Of a stretch of DNA of 64,000 nt, positions 33,884-45,985 are shown piece after piece. A model generated the notes under the pieces. It made no database searches and was not told the origin of the DNA. It saw only the letters and a list, made by a program, of their open reading frames with translations. The DNA is from Paenibacillus sophorae (GTDB lineage Bacteria > Bacillota > Bacilli > Paenibacillales > Paenibacillaceae). The position numbers were made by a program, and so were the translations under genes. The first letter of the stretch is position 1; every line of letters starts with the position of its first letter. The stretch is taken from assembly GCF_018966525.1 (NCBI RefSeq), contig NZ_CP076607.1, forward strand, positions 2,542,001-2,606,000, given 5' to 3'.

Positions 33884-33913
33884 GAAAATCATTGATAATC
33901 ACTGAGAATCAAT
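33884..33913 (+). promoter_or_regulatory. Three tandem 10-bp GANAATCANT repeats (Fur-like) upstream of suf
   Basis: GAAAATCATT, GATAATCACT and GAGAATCAAT are head-to-tail with an exact 10-bp period. They resemble the GATAAT hexamer array of Fur boxes and overlap the -35 of the suf promoter. Confidence 0.6.
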
Positions 33914-33920
33914 TTATAAT
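33892..33920 (+). promoter_or_regulatory. Sigma-A promoter of the suf operon
   Basis: TTGATA (33892-33897) and TATAAT (33915-33920) are 17 bp apart, a near-consensus promoter starting transcription near 33927 and giving a leader of about 95 bases. Confidence 0.7.
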
Positions 33921-33928
33921 TATTATAA
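33914..33928. promoter_or_regulatory. Exact PerR-box consensus over the suf -10
   Basis: TTATAATTATTATAA equals the B. subtilis Per box TTATAATNATTATAA at all 14 defined positions, and covers the -10 to the expected transcription start. Confidence 0.7.
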
Positions 33929-34022
33929 TTTGATAAGCACTCTAAAACACGATGTTGGGATCAGGGCAGCCTGTTGCAATATTTCTGATTTCGCAAATCG
34001 ATCAATGGGGGGAATGAACGTT

Positions 34023-34805
34023 ATGGCAGCAGAATTTGTCATTGAGGGTTTGAAAGCGACGATTGAGGGGAAAGAGATCTTGAAGGGATTTAACCTTCAA
34101 ATGAAGGGCGGCGAGGTTCATGCCATCATGGGCCCGAACGGCACCGGTAAAAGTACTCTAGCTTCATCGCTGATGGGTCATCCGAAATACGAAGTGACGG
34201 AAGGAACCGTAACCCTTGAGGGTGAAGATGTGCTGGAGATGTCGGTCGACGAGCGTGCCCGCGCCGGATTATTCCTTGCTATGCAGTATCCCAGTGAGAT
34301 CGCCGGCGTAACTAACTCCGACTTTCTGCGCAGTGCGATCAACGCGCGCCGCGAAGAGGGAAGTGAAATTTCGCTGATCAAGTTTATCCGCCAAATGGAA
34401 GGCAAGATGAAGGATTTGGAGATGAATCCGGAGTTCATGCACCGCTATTTGAATGAAGGCTTCTCCGGCGGCGAGAAGAAACGCAACGAAATTCTGCAAA
34501 TGTTGTTGCTGGAACCGAAAATTGTGATTCTGGATGAAATCGATTCGGGTCTTGATATCGACGCGCTGAGAGTTGTCGCGCAGGGTGTAAACGCTATGCG
34601 AAGCGAAGACCGCGGTTTCCTGGTTATCACTCACTACCAACGTCTGCTTAACTACATCAAACCCGACTTTGTTCATATTATGATGCAAGGCAGAATCGTT
34701 AAGTCCGGCGGCCCTGAGCTTGCCGAGCGATTGGAAGCCGATGGCTATGAATGGGTGAAGGAAGAGCTGGGGATCGAAGATGAAACCGTAGGGCAGGAAG
34801 CTTAA
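34023..34805 (+). CDS. sufC: Fe-S cluster assembly ATPase SufC
   Basis: 260 residues. ABC-type ATPase of the SufBC2D scaffold: Walker A GPNGTGKST, signature FSGGEKKRNE, Walker B ILDEIDSGLD. The ATPase drives rearrangement of SufB/SufD during cluster building. It is first in sufCDSUB, the Gram-positive order. The frame is open further up, and an ATG at 34014 is too close to GGGGG; the ATG at 34023 (MAAEFVIEGLKA) is preferred. Confidence 0.97.
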   Translation: MAAEFVIEGLKATIEGKEILKGFNLQMKGGEVHAIMGPNGTGKSTLASSLMGHPKYEVTEGTVTLEGEDVLEMSVDERARAGLFLAMQYPSEIAGVTNSDFLRSAINARREEGSEISLIKFIRQMEGKMKDLEMNPEFMHRYLNEGFSGGEKKRNEILQMLLLEPKIVILDEIDSGLDIDALRVVAQGVNAMRSEDRGFLVITHYQRLLNYIKPDFVHIMMQGRIVKSGGPELAERLEADGYEWVKEELGIEDETVGQEA

Positions 34806-34830
34806 GAACGCCTGGAAGGAGGAGACCATA

Positions 34831-37773
<2,943 letters not shown>

Positions 37774-37797
37774 TTAAACTGAAGGAGGCGTACCCCC

Positions 37798-39195
37798 ATG
37801 GCCAAAAAAGCGCCTGAAATTGAAGAGTACAAATATGGTTTTCGGGACGAGCACAAGGCGGTATTTCAAACGGGTAAAGGGCTGACTCCGGAAATTGTCA
37901 AGGAAATCTCGGCGATTAAGAATGAGCCGCAGTGGATGCTGGACTTCCGTCTGAAATCGCTCGAGCAATTCGGTAAAATGCCGCTGCCGCGTTGGGGTGG
38001 AAACCTTGATGATCTGGATTTCAACGATATTCAGTACTATGTGAGACCATCCGAGAAGCAGGGCAAGACTTGGGAAGAAGTCCCTTCCGAAATTAAGGAA
38101 ACGTTCGATAAGCTCGGCATTCCCGAAGCGGAGCAAAAGTTCCTTGCAGGTGTCTCTGCACAGTACGAATCCGAGGTCGTCTACCACAGCATGCAGCATG
38201 ATCTTGAAGAACAGGGCGTAATTTTTACGGATACGGACACGGCTCTGCGTGAGCATCCCGAGATCTTCAAGCAGTATTTCGGCACCGTGATTCCTCCGAC
38301 CGACAACAAGTTCGCAGCGCTGAACAGCGCCGTTTGGTCGGGCGGAAGCTTTATCTACGTTCCAAAAGGCGTTAAATGCGAGATACCGCTGCAGGCTTAC
38401 TTCCGTATCAACTCAGAGAACATGGGACAATTCGAACGAACGCTGATCATTGCCGATGAGGACAGCTTCGTGCATTACGTGGAAGGCTGTACCGCTCCGG
38501 TCTACAGCACGAATTCGCTGCACAGCGCGGTCGTTGAAATCATCTGTAAAAAGAACGCACGTGTCCGCTATACAACCATTCAGAACTGGGCGCCGAACAT
38601 CTACAACCTCGTTACTAAACGCGCGGTTGCGGAAGAGAACGCGACGATGGAATGGGTTGACGGAAACATCGGTTCCAAGCTGACGATGAAATACCCGGCG
38701 GTTGTTCTGAAAGGACGCGGAGCAAAAGGTTCCGTGCTCTCTATCGCGGTGGCCGGTAAAGGCCAGCACCAGGATGCTGGCGCCAAGATGATCCATCTGG
38801 CACCGGACACGACGTCCACCATCATTTCCAAGTCGATCAGTAAGCACGGCGGAAAGGTCACTTACCGCGGACTCGCTTCCTTCGGCCGCCAGGCGGAAGG
38901 CGCGAAGTCAAATATTAAATGCGATACGCTCATTATGGATAACGAATCTACTTCGGATACGATTCCTTATAATGAGATCATGAACGATAACATTACGCTG
39001 GAGCATGAGGCTACCGTCTCCAAGGTATCCGAGGAGCAGCTCTTCTACCTGATGAGCCGCGGCCTTACCGAAGCGGAAGCGACCCAGATGATCGTAATGG
39101 GCTTCATTGAACCGTTCACCAAGGAACTCCCGATGGAATACGCCGTCGAGATGAACCGTCTTATCAAATTCGAGATGGAGGGAAGCATCGGTTAG
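37798..39195 (+). CDS. sufB: Fe-S cluster assembly protein SufB
   Basis: 465 residues, the most conserved scaffold subunit, where nascent clusters form. [38 protein letters not shown] and the C-terminal [19 protein letters not shown] are clear signatures. AAGGAGG precedes the ATG, 24 bp after sufU. It is the last gene; a large hairpin with a T tract ends the operon. Confidence 0.97.
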   Translation: MAKKAPEIEEYKYGFRDEHKAVFQTGKGLTPEIVKEISAIKNEPQWMLDFRLKSLEQFGKMPLPRWGGNLDDLDFNDIQYYVRPSEKQGKTWEEVPSEIKETFDKLGIPEAEQKFLAGVSAQYESEVVYHSMQHDLEEQGVIFTDTDTALREHPEIFKQYFGTVIPPTDNKFAALNSAVWSGGSFIYVPKGVKCEIPLQAYFRINSENMGQFERTLIIADEDSFVHYVEGCTAPVYSTNSLHSAVVEIICKKNARVRYTTIQNWAPNIYNLVTKRAVAEENATMEWVDGNIGSKLTMKYPAVVLKGRGAKGSVLSIAVAGKGQHQDAGAKMIHLAPDTTSTIISKSISKHGGKVTYRGLASFGRQAEGAKSNIKCDTLIMDNESTSDTIPYNEIMNDNITLEHEATVSKVSEEQLFYLMSRGLTEAEATQMIVMGFIEPFTKELPMEYAVEMNRLIKFEMEGSIG

Positions 39196-39233
39196 CCTTG
39201 ATTGATCAAGGCTGCCCATCTTGCCTAACATGC

Positions 39234-39300
39234 AAATACGTGTTCGCAGTGATCTTGACGCTCTTATGCCCAAGGCGCTCGGACACGTATTTTATTTTTA
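39234..39300 (+). terminator. Terminator of the suf operon
   Basis: AAATACGTGTTCG pairs with CGGACACGTATTT around a 40-base loop and runs into TTATTTTTA; a smaller T-less stem AGCCTTGA/TCAAGGCT precedes it at 39194-39213. Confidence 0.65.
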
Positions 39301-39337
39301 CATAAATAACTGCATATACAAGATTAGGAGGAATACT

Positions 39338-39919
39338 ATGAGCTTTGTATCTGTTTTGGGCAGAAGGGATTTTTTATGCGTAATGAGCGATGGAACATTA
39401 ATAGGAGATAATAATGAAATCTTGCAAGAAGATTATCAGAGATTTATTAATATCGGGAATCAAGCTTTTATTGCTTTTGCTGGCAGCCAAGGGCCTTGTG
39501 AAGAGTTGTCGGTGCAGATGCTGCCCTATTTTGATGTGAAGACGGATTTTTCTGCGATCAATAACGCCCTGACTGATTTTTTCAATACCGATGATTTAAA
39601 CCAACGGGAAGTAAAAGTCATGATTGCTTTTGGCGGTATCAATCTTGACGGCAATATTGAATTTTTTACAGTGGATTCAGAAACGAACAAAAGCGAGAGA
39701 TACTTCCCTGAAGGGGAAGACATTAAATTTTGTTTCTTGCGCAGTGGGGATACTTTAACTGATCTAAACGTTAAGGGGAAAATGATTGAGCTGCTGCGAA
39801 CAACGGGCGCGAATACACCCACCGAATGCGTTTCCGCCCAAAAATTGCTGAATGATTATATTGCTGACCATGATGCTGAGGTGAATAAGAAAACTTCAAG
39901 AATGGTCATAAAAAAATGA
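39338..39919 (+). CDS. Ntn-hydrolase-like (proteasome beta-fold) protein, function unknown
   Basis: 193 residues. VSVLGRRDFLCVMSDGTLIGD, with INIGNQAFIAFAGSQGPCEEL after it (both in part), resembles the start of proteasome-like Ntn hydrolases, where a strand pair and a 'FAG' turn follow. No free Thr/Ser/Cys nucleophile is evident at residue 1 or 2 except Ser2, so activity is unproven. Its base composition is clearly more A+T-rich than the suf genes, hinting at separate origin. AGGAGG precedes the ATG at 39338; a terminator follows. Fold assignment is tentative. Confidence 0.65.
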   Translation: MSFVSVLGRRDFLCVMSDGTLIGDNNEILQEDYQRFINIGNQAFIAFAGSQGPCEELSVQMLPYFDVKTDFSAINNALTDFFNTDDLNQREVKVMIAFGGINLDGNIEFFTVDSETNKSERYFPEGEDIKFCFLRSGDTLTDLNVKGKMIELLRTTGANTPTECVSAQKLLNDYIADHDAEVNKKTSRMVIKK

Positions 39920-39927
39920 GGAGTGAA

Positions 39928-39958
39928 CGCCTTGCCCTTGCGGTAGGGCTTTTTATTT
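39928..39958 (+). terminator. Terminator after the Ntn-hydrolase-like gene
   Basis: GCCC-TTGCGGTA-GGGC stem followed by TTTTTATTTTTC. Confidence 0.7.
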
Positions 39959-40040
39959 TTCTTGAACTGGACAGGAACATATGTTCCGTGTTAACATGTG
40001 AGTAGAAATTCAAACTCAGGAATGAAAGGATGTTGAAGGC

Positions 40041-40451
40041 ATGGCTAAACTGACCCCCTACATTTTTTCGGAGGATGCAAGATCGCAGGCTGCGTTTTAC
40101 ACCGAGGCGCTTGGCGGAGAAGTTCTGAGTGTGATGACATTCGCGGATGGACCTGACCCAAATCCGGAGTATAAGGACAAGGTTATGCATCTGAGTTTCA
40201 AGGCCGCAGGTATTCAATTCTATATGAGCGACTCTTTTAAGCCGATTGAACGGGGAAATGGGTTGGCTCTTACGCTGGAGTTTTCGACCGAAGAAGAGGC
40301 TTATGCAGCTTTTGATAAGCTTGCCGAAGGCGGCAAAGTAATCGACGCGTTGAAGCGGCAATTTTGGGGAGCGCACTTCGGTCAGCTTGAGGACAAGTAC
40401 GGGGTGTCGTGGCAAGTCGTAACGGAGATGGAGACGCCTGAACCATCCTGA
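40041..40451 (+). CDS. VOC-superfamily protein, PhnB/YjdN type
   Basis: 136 residues of the vicinal-oxygen-chelate fold, PhnB-like subgroup (LTPYIFSEDARSQAAFYTEALGGEV in part; FWGAHFGQLEDKYGVSWQV at the end). These proteins are small dimers; some carry metal, but the ligand set of glyoxalase is not complete here, and no substrate is known. GAAAGG is 10-12 bases before the ATG. Monocistronic. Confidence 0.9.
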   Translation: MAKLTPYIFSEDARSQAAFYTEALGGEVLSVMTFADGPDPNPEYKDKVMHLSFKAAGIQFYMSDSFKPIERGNGLALTLEFSTEEEAYAAFDKLAEGGKVIDALKRQFWGAHFGQLEDKYGVSWQVVTEMETPEPS

Positions 40452-40502
40452 TTCAATCCGAAGCCGTTATGTCAGACAATTTATAATAACAAGGATAACG
40501 AT

Positions 40503-40533
40503 GAGCGTTTCCGACAATGGAGACGCTTTTTAT
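40503..40533 (+). terminator. Terminator after the VOC gene
   Basis: AGCGTTTCC and GGAGACGCT pair (one mismatch) and run into TTTTTATTTG. Confidence 0.75.
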
Positions 40534-40757
40534 TTGTTTTGATTTTCTTGTTGAAGCCAGTATTTGTGAGAAAACGGAAGCATTCTATGAATCTGGGGGC
40601 GTATTTAGTTGGTATAAACGATGATTTCGAGTGTTTAACGTTAAATTTGGGTGTTTTTCCGCTTTGCTCCATTAAATTAGGAGTGATAAACTCCTTAAAG
40701 TCTCTAGAATTGTGAAAGCGTTAAAGTTCGGAAACTTGTGAAAAAAGGAGGAGAGAC
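40534..40757. promoter_or_regulatory. Leader region of the ABC exporter operon
   Basis: Contains a perfect 12-bp palindrome TTTAACGTTAAA (40634-40645) and a related half site in GCGTTAAAG near 40719, which could be operators, plus a GGAGT...ACTCC stem near 40681. No reading frame with a ribosome site. Confidence 0.4.
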
Positions 40758-42518
40758 ATGGATGTTCTTAGGCAGCTGCGGGTCTTTTACCGGGAGAGGC
40801 TGCATTTTCTGATTCTATCGATCGTTTGTTTGGCTGCCGCTACGGCAGTGGGGCTGATTACCCCCAACCTGCTAAGAAAGCTGATTGACGATGTTATCTT
40901 GCCCATGAAATTTGGTGAAGTTCCACTGATCGCACTGACGGTATTGGCAGTTGTATGTGTGAAGGCGTGTCTGCAGTTTGCACACGGATTTTTCGGAGGA
41001 AGGCTCGGGAATTATTTGGCCTACCGTCTTCGCAACGCTTGTTATGAGAAGCTGCAATTTTTGTCGTTCCGTTATTATGACACCGCCAAGACCGGCGATC
41101 TTATGTCCCGGCTAACTGGAGATCTGGAAGCAATCCGCCTTTTTATTGGTTTCGGATTTGCTCAGCTGCTGAATGTCTTCTTTATGGTAGTATTTGGATC
41201 GATCATGATGTTCTCACTGAATTGGCAGCTCACGCTGGTGACGCTGGTTACGATGCCGTTCCTGGCTGCGGTTGCCTTTAAATTCGAAGCTCGTATTCAC
41301 CCTGCTTTTCAGGAGATGCGGCAAGCGCTCAGCGAGCTGACGACAACGGTTCAGGAGAACGTCACCGGTGTGCGGACGGTCAAATCTTTTGCCAGAGAGC
41401 CTTATGAGGTAGATAAATTCTCCGGACGCAATGAGCGCTACAAGAACAATCAAATATACGCCGCTGGCTTGTGGAGCAAGTTCTTCCCGGCTATGGAGTT
41501 TCTGGCCTGCGCTTGTGTAGTGATTCTGCTTGGCGTGGGCGGAACGCTGGTCATTAACAAACAAATGACGCTCGGCGAGCTTGTCGCCTTTTTCAGCCTA
41601 ATCTGGTATATTATTGCGCCTGTATGGGGTCTCGGCTTTCATATTAACAACTATACGCAGTCAAAGGCTTCCGGAGAGAGAGTGCTGGAGGTATTGAACC
41701 AGTGGATTGACGTGCAGGACAAACCGGATGCGGTAGAGCTGAACTCAGCCGAAGTTAAGGGCCATATCGTCTTTGACCATGTTACCTTTGCCTACGGAAA
41801 CAAGGTGCCGGCGGTTACAGACATTCATTTTGAAGCTAAACCGGGTTCGGTCATCGGCTTTCTGGGCGGAACCGGGTCGGGAAAATCGACGATTATTCAG
41901 CTGCTGATGCGTGCTTATGATGTGGATGAAGGCAGCATTAGGCTTGACGGAACTGACATTAGAGAACTGGGAGTGCGGAGTCTGAGATCGCAGATCGCCG
42001 CCGTGTTCCAGGAGACCTTTTTGTTCTCGTCCTCCATTCGGGGAAATATCGCTTATGGGCTGAAAGAAGTGACGATGGAGGAGGTAATCCGGGCGGCAAA
42101 ATTAGCCAAAGCGCATGATTTTATTATGGAAATGCCGGAAGGCTATGACACCGTTGTGGGTGAGCGCGGTATGGGTCTGTCGGGAGGCCAGAAGCAGCGG
42201 ATCGCCATCGCGAGAGCCCTGCTGAAGAATCCGCGGATATTGATTCTTGACGACGCCACCAGCGCGGTCGATATGGAAACAGAACATGAAATACAGACGG
42301 GCTTCCAAGAGGTTATGCGCGGCCGGACGACGCTTATCATTGCTCACCGGATATCATCTCTCCGCCATGCCGATCAGATTATTGTCATGGATGAAGGGGA
42401 AATTGTGCAGCGGGGCACCCATGAGGAACTGATTGGCATGCCCGGGGCATACCGGGATGTGTACCGGATTCAATACGCCGATTACCTAGCGAAGGCCGCC
42501 GGAGGTGAACACCAGTGA
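40758..42518 (+). CDS. Heterodimeric ABC multidrug exporter, subunit with degenerate catalytic site
   Basis: 586 residues: six-helix transmembrane domain (1-320) and ATPase domain with Walker A GGTGSGKST, signature LSGGQKQR and Walker B ILILDDATSAVD. The residue after Walker B is Asp instead of the catalytic Glu, as in BmrC and TM287 of heterodimeric exporters. GGAGGAG precedes the ATG. It overlaps the partner gene by 4 bp. Drug or lipid export is the family role; the substrate is unknown. Confidence 0.93.
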   Translation: MDVLRQLRVFYRERLHFLILSIVCLAAATAVGLITPNLLRKLIDDVILPMKFGEVPLIALTVLAVVCVKACLQFAHGFFGGRLGNYLAYRLRNACYEKLQFLSFRYYDTAKTGDLMSRLTGDLEAIRLFIGFGFAQLLNVFFMVVFGSIMMFSLNWQLTLVTLVTMPFLAAVAFKFEARIHPAFQEMRQALSELTTTVQENVTGVRTVKSFAREPYEVDKFSGRNERYKNNQIYAAGLWSKFFPAMEFLACACVVILLGVGGTLVINKQMTLGELVAFFSLIWYIIAPVWGLGFHINNYTQSKASGERVLEVLNQWIDVQDKPDAVELNSAEVKGHIVFDHVTFAYGNKVPAVTDIHFEAKPGSVIGFLGGTGSGKSTIIQLLMRAYDVDEGSIRLDGTDIRELGVRSLRSQIAAVFQETFLFSSSIRGNIAYGLKEVTMEEVIRAAKLAKAHDFIMEMPEGYDTVVGERGMGLSGGQKQRIAIARALLKNPRILILDDATSAVDMETEHEIQTGFQEVMRGRTTLIIAHRISSLRHADQIIVMDEGEIVQRGTHEELIGMPGAYRDVYRIQYADYLAKAAGGEHQ

Positions 42519-44377
42519 ATAATGTAACGGCGAGCAGAAAAAATGAAGCTCAGGGTTCTCTGAAGTCAGGAACAGACGTACCGGTACAGGAGAGATTTGT
42601 TTACAAGGATGACGACGTCATCGACAAGGCTTTTGACCGGAAACAGTTTACGCGGTTGTTCGGCTACATGAAGCCGTATGCCAGACAAATGCTGCCGCTC
42701 GTCATGCTGATGATGGTGCTGGGAACGGTAACGAAGCTCATGGTACCGTTTCTAACCAGTCTTGCGATCGACAAGGCGATTGCGCCTAAGAGCGGGAGCC
42801 CGAATCAGGCATTGCTATATATTCTCACGGCGGGTGTTATCGTACTATATATCGTGCAGTGGATTGCAGGCGTATTCCGTATCAAATATACGAATGTGAT
42901 CGGTCAAAAAGTCATTTATGATCTTCGTTCCGATCTTTTCAAACATATTCAGAAGCTGTCGTTCAACTTCTTCGACAAGCGTCCGGCAGGGTCGGTACTG
43001 GTGAGAGTCACCAATGATATTAACTCTCTTCAGGACCTGTTTACGAACGGGGTCGTTAACTCGATTATCGACTGCGTGCAGCTTGCCGGTATTGTCGTTA
43101 TTTTATTGGCGCTGAACTGGAAGCTCGGTCTTGCGGTCATGGTCACTGTTCCGATTATGTTCCTCGTCTCGACCAAGTATCGCCGGACGATCCGGATAGC
43201 TTGGCAGGCGGTGCGGATCAAAAATTCGCGAATCAACTCCCATTTGAACGAATCGATTCAGGGCATCCGGGTAACCCAGGCGTATACTCAGGAGCTTGAG
43301 AACATGAACTACTTCGACACGATGAACTGGGACAGCAAGAAATCCTGGGATAAGGCGTCGGCAATGAATCAAGGATTCGGGCCGATTATTGAGGTGACAG
43401 GCGGACTCGGAACACTGGTTCTATTCTGGTTAGGCGCGTATATGATACAGACGGGCAATTTGACCGTCGGCGTGCTCGTTGCATTCAGCACATACGTGAG
43501 CAATTTCTGGGACCCTATCAATCGGCTCGGGCAGACGTACAATCAACTACTCGTAGCGATGGCTTCCTCGGAACGGATCTTTGAGTATTTGGATGAAGAG
43601 CCACTAGTTCAGGACAAACCGGAGGCCAAGCCGTTGCCTACCATTCACGGTGATATTTCCTTTGAACGAGTCTATTTTGAATATGAAAAAGGGCGTGCGG
43701 CGCTGAAGGGAATTGACCTCGAAGTATCGGCAGGGCAGTCGATCGCGCTTGTCGGCCATACCGGTTCGGGCAAAAGCACGATTATTAATCTGATTGGACG
43801 CTTCTACGATATTACAGGGGGCAGAATTACGATAGACGGCCAAGACATTCGTGATGTCACTCTAAATAGTCTCCGAAGCCAGATTGGAATTGTGCTGCAG
43901 GACACATTCATCTTCTCTGGCACGATCAGGGACAACATTCGCTTCGGAAGGCTGGACGCGAGTGACATGGATGTAGAGGAAGCGGCCAAAGCGGTAGACG
44001 CCCATGATTTTATTATGAAGCTGCCGGACGGCTACGATACTGAGGTGGAGGAGCGCGGGAGCGCGTTATCCATGGGCCAGCGTCAGCTGTTGTCTTTTGC
44101 CCGCGCGCTGCTGGCTAATCCGCGTATTCTGATTCTGGATGAAGCGACGGCGAGCATCGATACTGAAACGGAGCTGAAAATCCAGGAGGCGCTGAAGGTG
44201 CTGCTCAAAGGCCGTACTTCGTTTATCGTCGCCCACCGATTGTCCACAATCCGCCATGCGGATAAAATAGTCGTCCTCGACCATGGGGAAATCAAAGAAA
44301 TGGGAACTCACCAAGAATTGACCGAACAACAAGGCATTTATAACGGTCTGATTGAAGCGCAGTTCCGGTTTCTGTAA
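42515..44377 (+). CDS. Heterodimeric ABC multidrug exporter, catalytically competent subunit
   Basis: 620 residues, with a roughly 45-residue polar N-terminal extension before the first helix. Walker A GHTGSGKST and Walker B ILILDEATASID with the catalytic Glu are intact, but its signature reads LSMGQRQL rather than LSGGQ. Since that signature completes the partner's ATP site, the dimer has one sound and one degenerate site, as in BmrCD. Start GTG at 42515 overlaps the partner's TGA, with GGAGGTG seven bases upstream. Confidence 0.93.
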   Translation: MNNVTASRKNEAQGSLKSGTDVPVQERFVYKDDDVIDKAFDRKQFTRLFGYMKPYARQMLPLVMLMMVLGTVTKLMVPFLTSLAIDKAIAPKSGSPNQALLYILTAGVIVLYIVQWIAGVFRIKYTNVIGQKVIYDLRSDLFKHIQKLSFNFFDKRPAGSVLVRVTNDINSLQDLFTNGVVNSIIDCVQLAGIVVILLALNWKLGLAVMVTVPIMFLVSTKYRRTIRIAWQAVRIKNSRINSHLNESIQGIRVTQAYTQELENMNYFDTMNWDSKKSWDKASAMNQGFGPIIEVTGGLGTLVLFWLGAYMIQTGNLTVGVLVAFSTYVSNFWDPINRLGQTYNQLLVAMASSERIFEYLDEEPLVQDKPEAKPLPTIHGDISFERVYFEYEKGRAALKGIDLEVSAGQSIALVGHTGSGKSTIINLIGRFYDITGGRITIDGQDIRDVTLNSLRSQIGIVLQDTFIFSGTIRDNIRFGRLDASDMDVEEAAKAVDAHDFIMKLPDGYDTEVEERGSALSMGQRQLLSFARALLANPRILILDEATASIDTETELKIQEALKVLLKGRTSFIVAHRLSTIRHADKIVVLDHGEIKEMGTHQELTEQQGIYNGLIEAQFRFL

Positions 44378-44456
44378 CATCTCGCCCGGCTGCCCACAAA
44401 CGCCACCTTCGAAATGTCTAACGCTTAAGGGCTGCTATCACTTTCCTTGGACAACA

Positions 44457-44499
44457 AGAAACTGTTTGCCGTAACCTCTACGGTGGGCAGTTTCTTTTA
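44457..44499 (+). terminator. Terminator of the ABC exporter operon
   Basis: AGAAACTG and CAGTTTCT close a stem extended by GCC/GGT-type pairs, followed by TTTTAT. Confidence 0.7.
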
Positions 44500-44540
44500 T
44501 CATGGATACCTCTTTCATATTGTGAAAAGGGAAAATGTGG

Positions 44541-44546
44541 TATACT
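44541..44546 (+). promoter_or_regulatory. Extended -10 of the methyltransferase gene
   Basis: TGTGGTATACT contains TGG plus TATACT, an extended -10, 32 bp before the start. Confidence 0.5.
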
Positions 44547-44577
44547 AATGCCATTTTGAAAGAAGGAGTTGGAGGCT

Positions 44578-45189
44578 TTGACGGAAGTGTTCAAGCAAGT
44601 TCCTTTATACAGATTTCTGTACTTTTGCAATGAAGTTAATCTTGATCGGGTGGTATTGGATTGTGGTGCGGGAGGCGAAGCTCCGCCTTTAAGTTTGTTC
44701 TCGGAATTCGGATATTCGACGTTCGGCATTGAGTGCGATATCAAACAAGTGAAACGGGCAGCGGAATTTGCCAAAGCTAAGGACCAAGAATTAAATATAA
44801 TGCAAGGTGACATGAGGAAATTGCCCTTTGGAGACCAAACGATGAGTTTTGTGTACTCCTATAACTCCGTATTCCATATGACAAAAGGGGAAGTTGAGCT
44901 TTCCATAGCCGAAATGAAGCGGGTTTTAAAGCCTGGGGGACTGCTGTTTGTTAATTTTCTCACAACCCGTGATTTTCGATGCGGACAGGGCGTCAAGGTA
45001 GGGGATAATCAATACGAGCAATTCGATGACGATCTTCCCGTTATTCATTCTTATTACGAGGAGGGTGAACCGGACCCATTGTTCAGCGATATGGATACGT
45101 TATATAAAGAGGACAGGGTATTGGAGAGGATATATCAGGGAGATAAGATTCGGCAGGGGTTCGTCGATTATATTCTACAAAAGAATTGA
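44578..45189 (+). CDS. Class I SAM-dependent methyltransferase
   Basis: 203 residues of Rossmann-fold methyltransferase. VVLDCGAGGEAPP is motif I (AdoMet binding), FGIECDI supplies the ribose-binding acid, GDMRKLPFGDQTMSFVYSYN is motif II/III, and LKPGGLLFVNFLT motif post-II. The substrate is unknown; such short type-11 enzymes act on small molecules. A TTG at 44569 abuts the AAGGAG site, so the TTG at 44578 (MTEVFKQVPLYRF) is the more likely start. It stands alone between terminators. Confidence 0.85.
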   Translation: MTEVFKQVPLYRFLYFCNEVNLDRVVLDCGAGGEAPPLSLFSEFGYSTFGIECDIKQVKRAAEFAKAKDQELNIMQGDMRKLPFGDQTMSFVYSYNSVFHMTKGEVELSIAEMKRVLKPGGLLFVNFLTTRDFRCGQGVKVGDNQYEQFDDDLPVIHSYYEEGEPDPLFSDMDTLYKEDRVLERIYQGDKIRQGFVDYILQKN

Positions 45190-45197
45190 AACAGCAA

Positions 45198-45238
45198 AAG
45201 AGACTGCGTCTTTTCTTTTTCGGCAGACGTAGTCTCCG
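45198..45238. terminator. Bidirectional hairpin between convergent genes
   Basis: AGACTGCGTC and GACGTAGTCT pair with one mismatch; T-rich loop, moderate T tracts outside. Confidence 0.6.
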
Positions 45239-45257
45239 TTTAAATTGTGAGCAATCG

Positions 45258-45680
45258 TCACAGCTTTTGAATCTTGAACACAAAGCGCCATTTTGCCGTG
45301 TTTCCGGAATATCGTCCGCGGTTCTCTACCACGGTAACATTTAAGGTCTTGTTTAGAGAGGATTTGATGGAAGCGACTTTGACCGTGGCATTGGCTGTTC
45401 CGTCTTCGGGATATTTGTCCTGTTCCTGCGCTTCCGCGCGAAGCTTGATCGAGATCGAAGAGCTCACATTTACCGTTACGGATGATCCTTCCTCAAGCTC
45501 CTTGCCGTTTACATAACCGCCCCACCACCACTCATTGCCCACATGCTCATTGTCAACCAGTTCCGCGCTTACCAAGGTCACTTTAATCTTTACCGTCTTA
45601 CCTGCCGCAAAAAGTGGCTGGGAGGAGAGGAGAAAGGCCAACATCAAGAAGAGACCTGCTCTTACCGCCTGCTTAAGCAT
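45258..45680 (-). CDS. Small secreted protein, function unknown
   Basis: 140 residues. Signal peptide MLKQAVRAGLFLMLAFLLSS with cleavage after ALFA-A near 26, then a beta-rich mature domain of about 114 residues with a GNEWWWGGYVNG segment and many Thr/Val/Ser strands. There are no Cys residues. It may be a single immunoglobulin- or C2-like domain, but I do not recognise it. A GGGAGA site is placed before the ATG at 45680. Confidence 0.75.
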   Translation of the reverse strand: MLKQAVRAGLFLMLAFLLSSQPLFAAGKTVKIKVTLVSAELVDNEHVGNEWWWGGYVNGKELEEGSSVTVNVSSSISIKLRAEAQEQDKYPEDGTANATVKVASIKSSLNKTLNVTVVENRGRYSGNTAKWRFVFKIQKL

Positions 45681-45925
45681 AATTACATCTCCCTTAAGTA
45701 TCTATTTTCTTCCAATTATACACCTGATATTAACTAGGCATATAGAACTATATGAAAATATTATGTACAAGTTGTATTCGTCGTATGGCTGAATAACAGC
45801 AGCGGTCTTGAATAGGACTGATGAATTATGATACATTCGAGGCATCAGAATGTTGCGCTTTTTATATGAGCGGAAGCAGATACGCCTACATTTGAGAAGG
45901 GTGAGTGTCTTCTTGTTGTACAACT

Positions 45926-45957
45926 GCGCCTCCTATCCGATTACCGGACAGGGGGCT
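45926..45957 (+). terminator. Hairpin upstream of the GNAT remnant
   Basis: GCCTCCTATCCG and CGGACAGGGGGC pair imperfectly and run into TTTTG, 29 bp before the remnant's start. It could be a terminator or an attenuator. Confidence 0.5.
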
Positions 45958-45985
45958 TTTGTATTTGGGAGAGGAGTTAAATTAT

